From Candidatus Zixiibacteriota bacterium (GTDB lineage Bacteria > Zixibacteria > MSB-5A5 > GN15 > PGXB01), in the NCBI GenBank assembly GCA_003641425.1, contig QNAH01000141.1, positions 1 through 7,188 of the forward strand: a stretch of DNA of 7,188 nt. Reading direction: 5' to 3'. Positions 5,930 to 7,188 of this stretch are shown one piece after another. Position numbers and translations under genes: made by a program. The notes under the pieces are model-generated. The model was not told the DNA's origin, ran no database searches, and saw only the letters and a program-made list of their open reading frames with translations. Position 1 is the stretch's first letter. Each line of letters opens with the position of its first letter.

Positions 5930-6628
5930 TCAATGTGTATTTACCTGCACTGTTTCCCGATCGATTATGGTGCAGGCTATTATCTTCCTGGATTGGCTGT
6001 TCCGGACCCTGATCGATTCCCCGATATAGCCGGCTTCGAGAGCCGTCCCGCGGGCGGTGATCTCCATCGCCTGTGTCCTGTACATAATGGATACTTCTTT
6101 ACCCGAAACTACGGCCGGGATCACCTCGATCAGTCCCGAAGTTAAAATCTGATCTTTTCCAATATTTTTTTTGGCCCAGCATTCGGCCAGTTGAGCCGGG
6201 GAATTCACTATCTTTTCGGTCAGATAGGTGGTTTCCACCCGTTTTAATTGATATTTATTCGGCATGATAATGTCATGCCGCCTGATTTTATCGGTGGTCA
6301 CCAGCGCATTTTCGAACCAGCTGATCCGAATGCGGATCTGGCCAGATTTTACCTCATCACCGTTTTTATACAGAGTGACTTTCAGGGGTATCAGGCCCCT
6401 CGGTTCGGAATTGCTCATCGGATTGATCTCAAGACTGTCATAATCACCAGGCTCGGCTTTTATCCTGTTTTTGCGAAATTCAATTTCCACCCTTACCGGA
6501 TCGAGATCATAATAGGAGATGATACCGTTAATCATATCACGATTCAGGTTATCGTCTGCCATTGTATCGATCGCCACTACCGTCAGCAGAGCCGCCAGAG
6601 CAAGAGTAATCAATCGGTCTTTAAGCAT
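5930..6628 (-). CDS. flgA: FlgA, P-ring assembly chaperone
   Basis: FlgA is a periplasmic chaperone that helps FlgI assemble into the P ring. The 232-residue precursor has a signal peptide (LITLALAALLTVVAI) with a likely cut after TMA at residue 24. An N-terminal region follows, with YYDLDPVRVEIEF (39-51) and GLIPLKVTLYKNG (78-90). The C-terminal SAF-like part runs from about 108: TTDKIRRHDIIMPNKYQL, then KKNIGKDQILTSGLIEVIPAVVSGKEV (153-179), TARGTALEAGYIGESIRVRN (191-210) and a closing VQVNTH. Two cysteines are present (C150, C219). I chose the ATG at 6628; an in-frame TTG at 6631 is adjacent. AGGG overlaps the region just after the flgG stop, 11 nt from the ATG and 8 nt from the TTG, so the TTG cannot be excluded. 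The difference is one residue. Confidence 0.94.
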   Translation of the reverse strand: MLKDRLITLALAALLTVVAIDTMADDNLNRDMINGIISYYDLDPVRVEIEFRKNRIKAEPGDYDSLEINPMSNSEPRGLIPLKVTLYKNGDEVKSGQIRIRISWFENALVTTDKIRRHDIIMPNKYQLKRVETTYLTEKIVNSPAQLAECWAKKNIGKDQILTSGLIEVIPAVVSGKEVSIMYRTQAMEITARGTALEAGYIGESIRVRNSQSRKIIACTIIDRETVQVNTH

Positions 6629-6641
6629 CAATCAGGCATCC

Positions 6642-7188
6642 CTATCTTTTAAGATTGTTCGAAATCTGAAGCATGTCTTCGCCGGTCTGGATAACCTTGG
6701 AGTTCAATTCGTAGGCCCTCTGAGCAACAATCATGTTGACCATTTCATCGACGACCTTGACATTCGAGATCTCCAGATATCCCTGATCGAGTTTTCCGAG
6801 GCCATCCTGGGTTGGGTTACCGAGAATAGGCGATCCCGATGCGGAAGTCCGATTATACAGGTTATGACCTGCCGCTGACAGTCCGGCCGGATTGATAAAG
6901 CGGGCCAGCTCGAACTGCCCGATCGACTGCGGCTCATCACCCCCGACGAGCAGTACAGAAACGTTGCCGTCAATCGAGATCGACACCGAGGTCGCATCTT
7001 CGGGAATAGTCATTTCCGGGTAGAGATAGAAACCGTCGGCATTGACGATCTGTCCCTCGGCGGACATTTTGAAGGCGCCGTCGCGGGTGTACGAAATCGA
7101 TCCGTCAGGCATCTGAATCTGGAAAAAGCCGTCGCCCGAAATGGCGACATCGAGAGCATTTCCGGTATTCTGGAAATCACCCACCGAA
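6642..7188 (-). CDS. flgG: FlgG, distal rod protein (5' end cut by window edge)
   Basis: FlgG builds the distal rod that crosses the P and L rings and ends at the hook. The window holds the last 182 codons or so; relative to the usual 260 residues about 80 N-terminal residues are missing. The visible part opens SVGDFQNTGNALDVAISGDGFF and continues with MPDGSISYTRDGAFKMSAEGQIVNADGF, which is the core of the axial rod family. It then has IGQFELARFINPAGLSAAGHNLY and the C-terminal axial helix (YLEISNVKVVDEMVNMIVAQRAYELNS, then MLQISNNLKR). The reading frame is open to the window edge. A GTG at 7184 is an internal valine and not the start. FlgG fits better than FlgF because of the ALDVAISGDGFFQIQMPDG wording and because flgA-flgH follow directly. 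Confidence 0.95.
   Translation of the reverse strand, partial: SVGDFQNTGNALDVAISGDGFFQIQMPDGSISYTRDGAFKMSAEGQIVNADGFYLYPEMTIPEDATSVSISIDGNVSVLLVGGDEPQSIGQFELARFINPAGLSAAGHNLYNRTSASGSPILGNPTQDGLGKLDQGYLEISNVKVVDEMVNMIVAQRAYELNSKVIQTGEDMLQISNNLKR

Noticed and set aside
6248..6652. Plus-strand open frame of 134 codons opposite flgA
   Set aside because: flgA is well supported over the whole stretch; the antisense frame has no recognisable feature.
1..7188. CRISPR arrays, tRNA or rRNA genes, insertion sequences, or defence genes
   Set aside because: Coding sequence fills the window almost completely. I saw no regular direct repeats, transposase motifs or RNA gene signatures.

Overview
The window is a compact run of flagellar genes, all on the minus strand. 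It comes from a diderm bacterium, because it encodes both the periplasmic P ring (FlgI) and the outer-membrane L ring (FlgH). Base composition is moderate, near 50% G+C by eye. Gene content and order resemble the flgF-flgG-flgA-flgH-flgI-flgJ-flgN-flgK-flgL clusters of deltaproteobacteria-like lineages and some candidate diderm phyla such as Zixibacteria. That taxonomic guess is an inference at low confidence.

In the direction of transcription (high to low coordinates) the layout is: the C-terminal two thirds of flgG (distal rod; the 5' end lies outside the window), flgA (P-ring chaperone), flgH (L ring), flgI (P ring), flgJ (rod cap fused to an SLT-type lytic transglycosylase), a flgN-like chaperone gene, flgK (hook-filament junction), csrA (RNA-binding translational regulator), a small unrecognised ORF, and flgL (second junction protein; the 3' end lies outside the window). 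Gaps are at most about 42 bp, and several stops and starts overlap (TAATG at flgN/flgK, GTGA at csrA/small ORF). Several Shine-Dalgarno sites overlap the preceding stop codon. This is best read as one polycistronic operon that continues past both edges. I see no convincing promoter or terminator inside it, and no gene-free stretch longer than 300 bases.

The genes follow the order of flagellar assembly outside the membrane: rod completion (FlgG), passage through peptidoglycan (FlgJ), P and L rings (FlgA, FlgI, FlgH), then the hook-filament junction (FlgN, FlgK, FlgL). CsrA sits between the two junction genes and probably links assembly state to translation.

The points most worth a second look are: csrA with a long basic tail placed between flgK and flgL, with two matching CACGGAG sites at its own start and at its 3' end; an unrecognised 57-61 aa ORF that exactly fills the csrA-flgL gap; an FlgH with no lipobox cysteine; an FlgJ whose second domain is SLT-type and whose domain linker carries an A8 tract followed directly by an out-of-frame stop; and an FlgL with a flagellin-IN-like insertion. 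I did not find a wholly new system. These are variations on a conserved machine.
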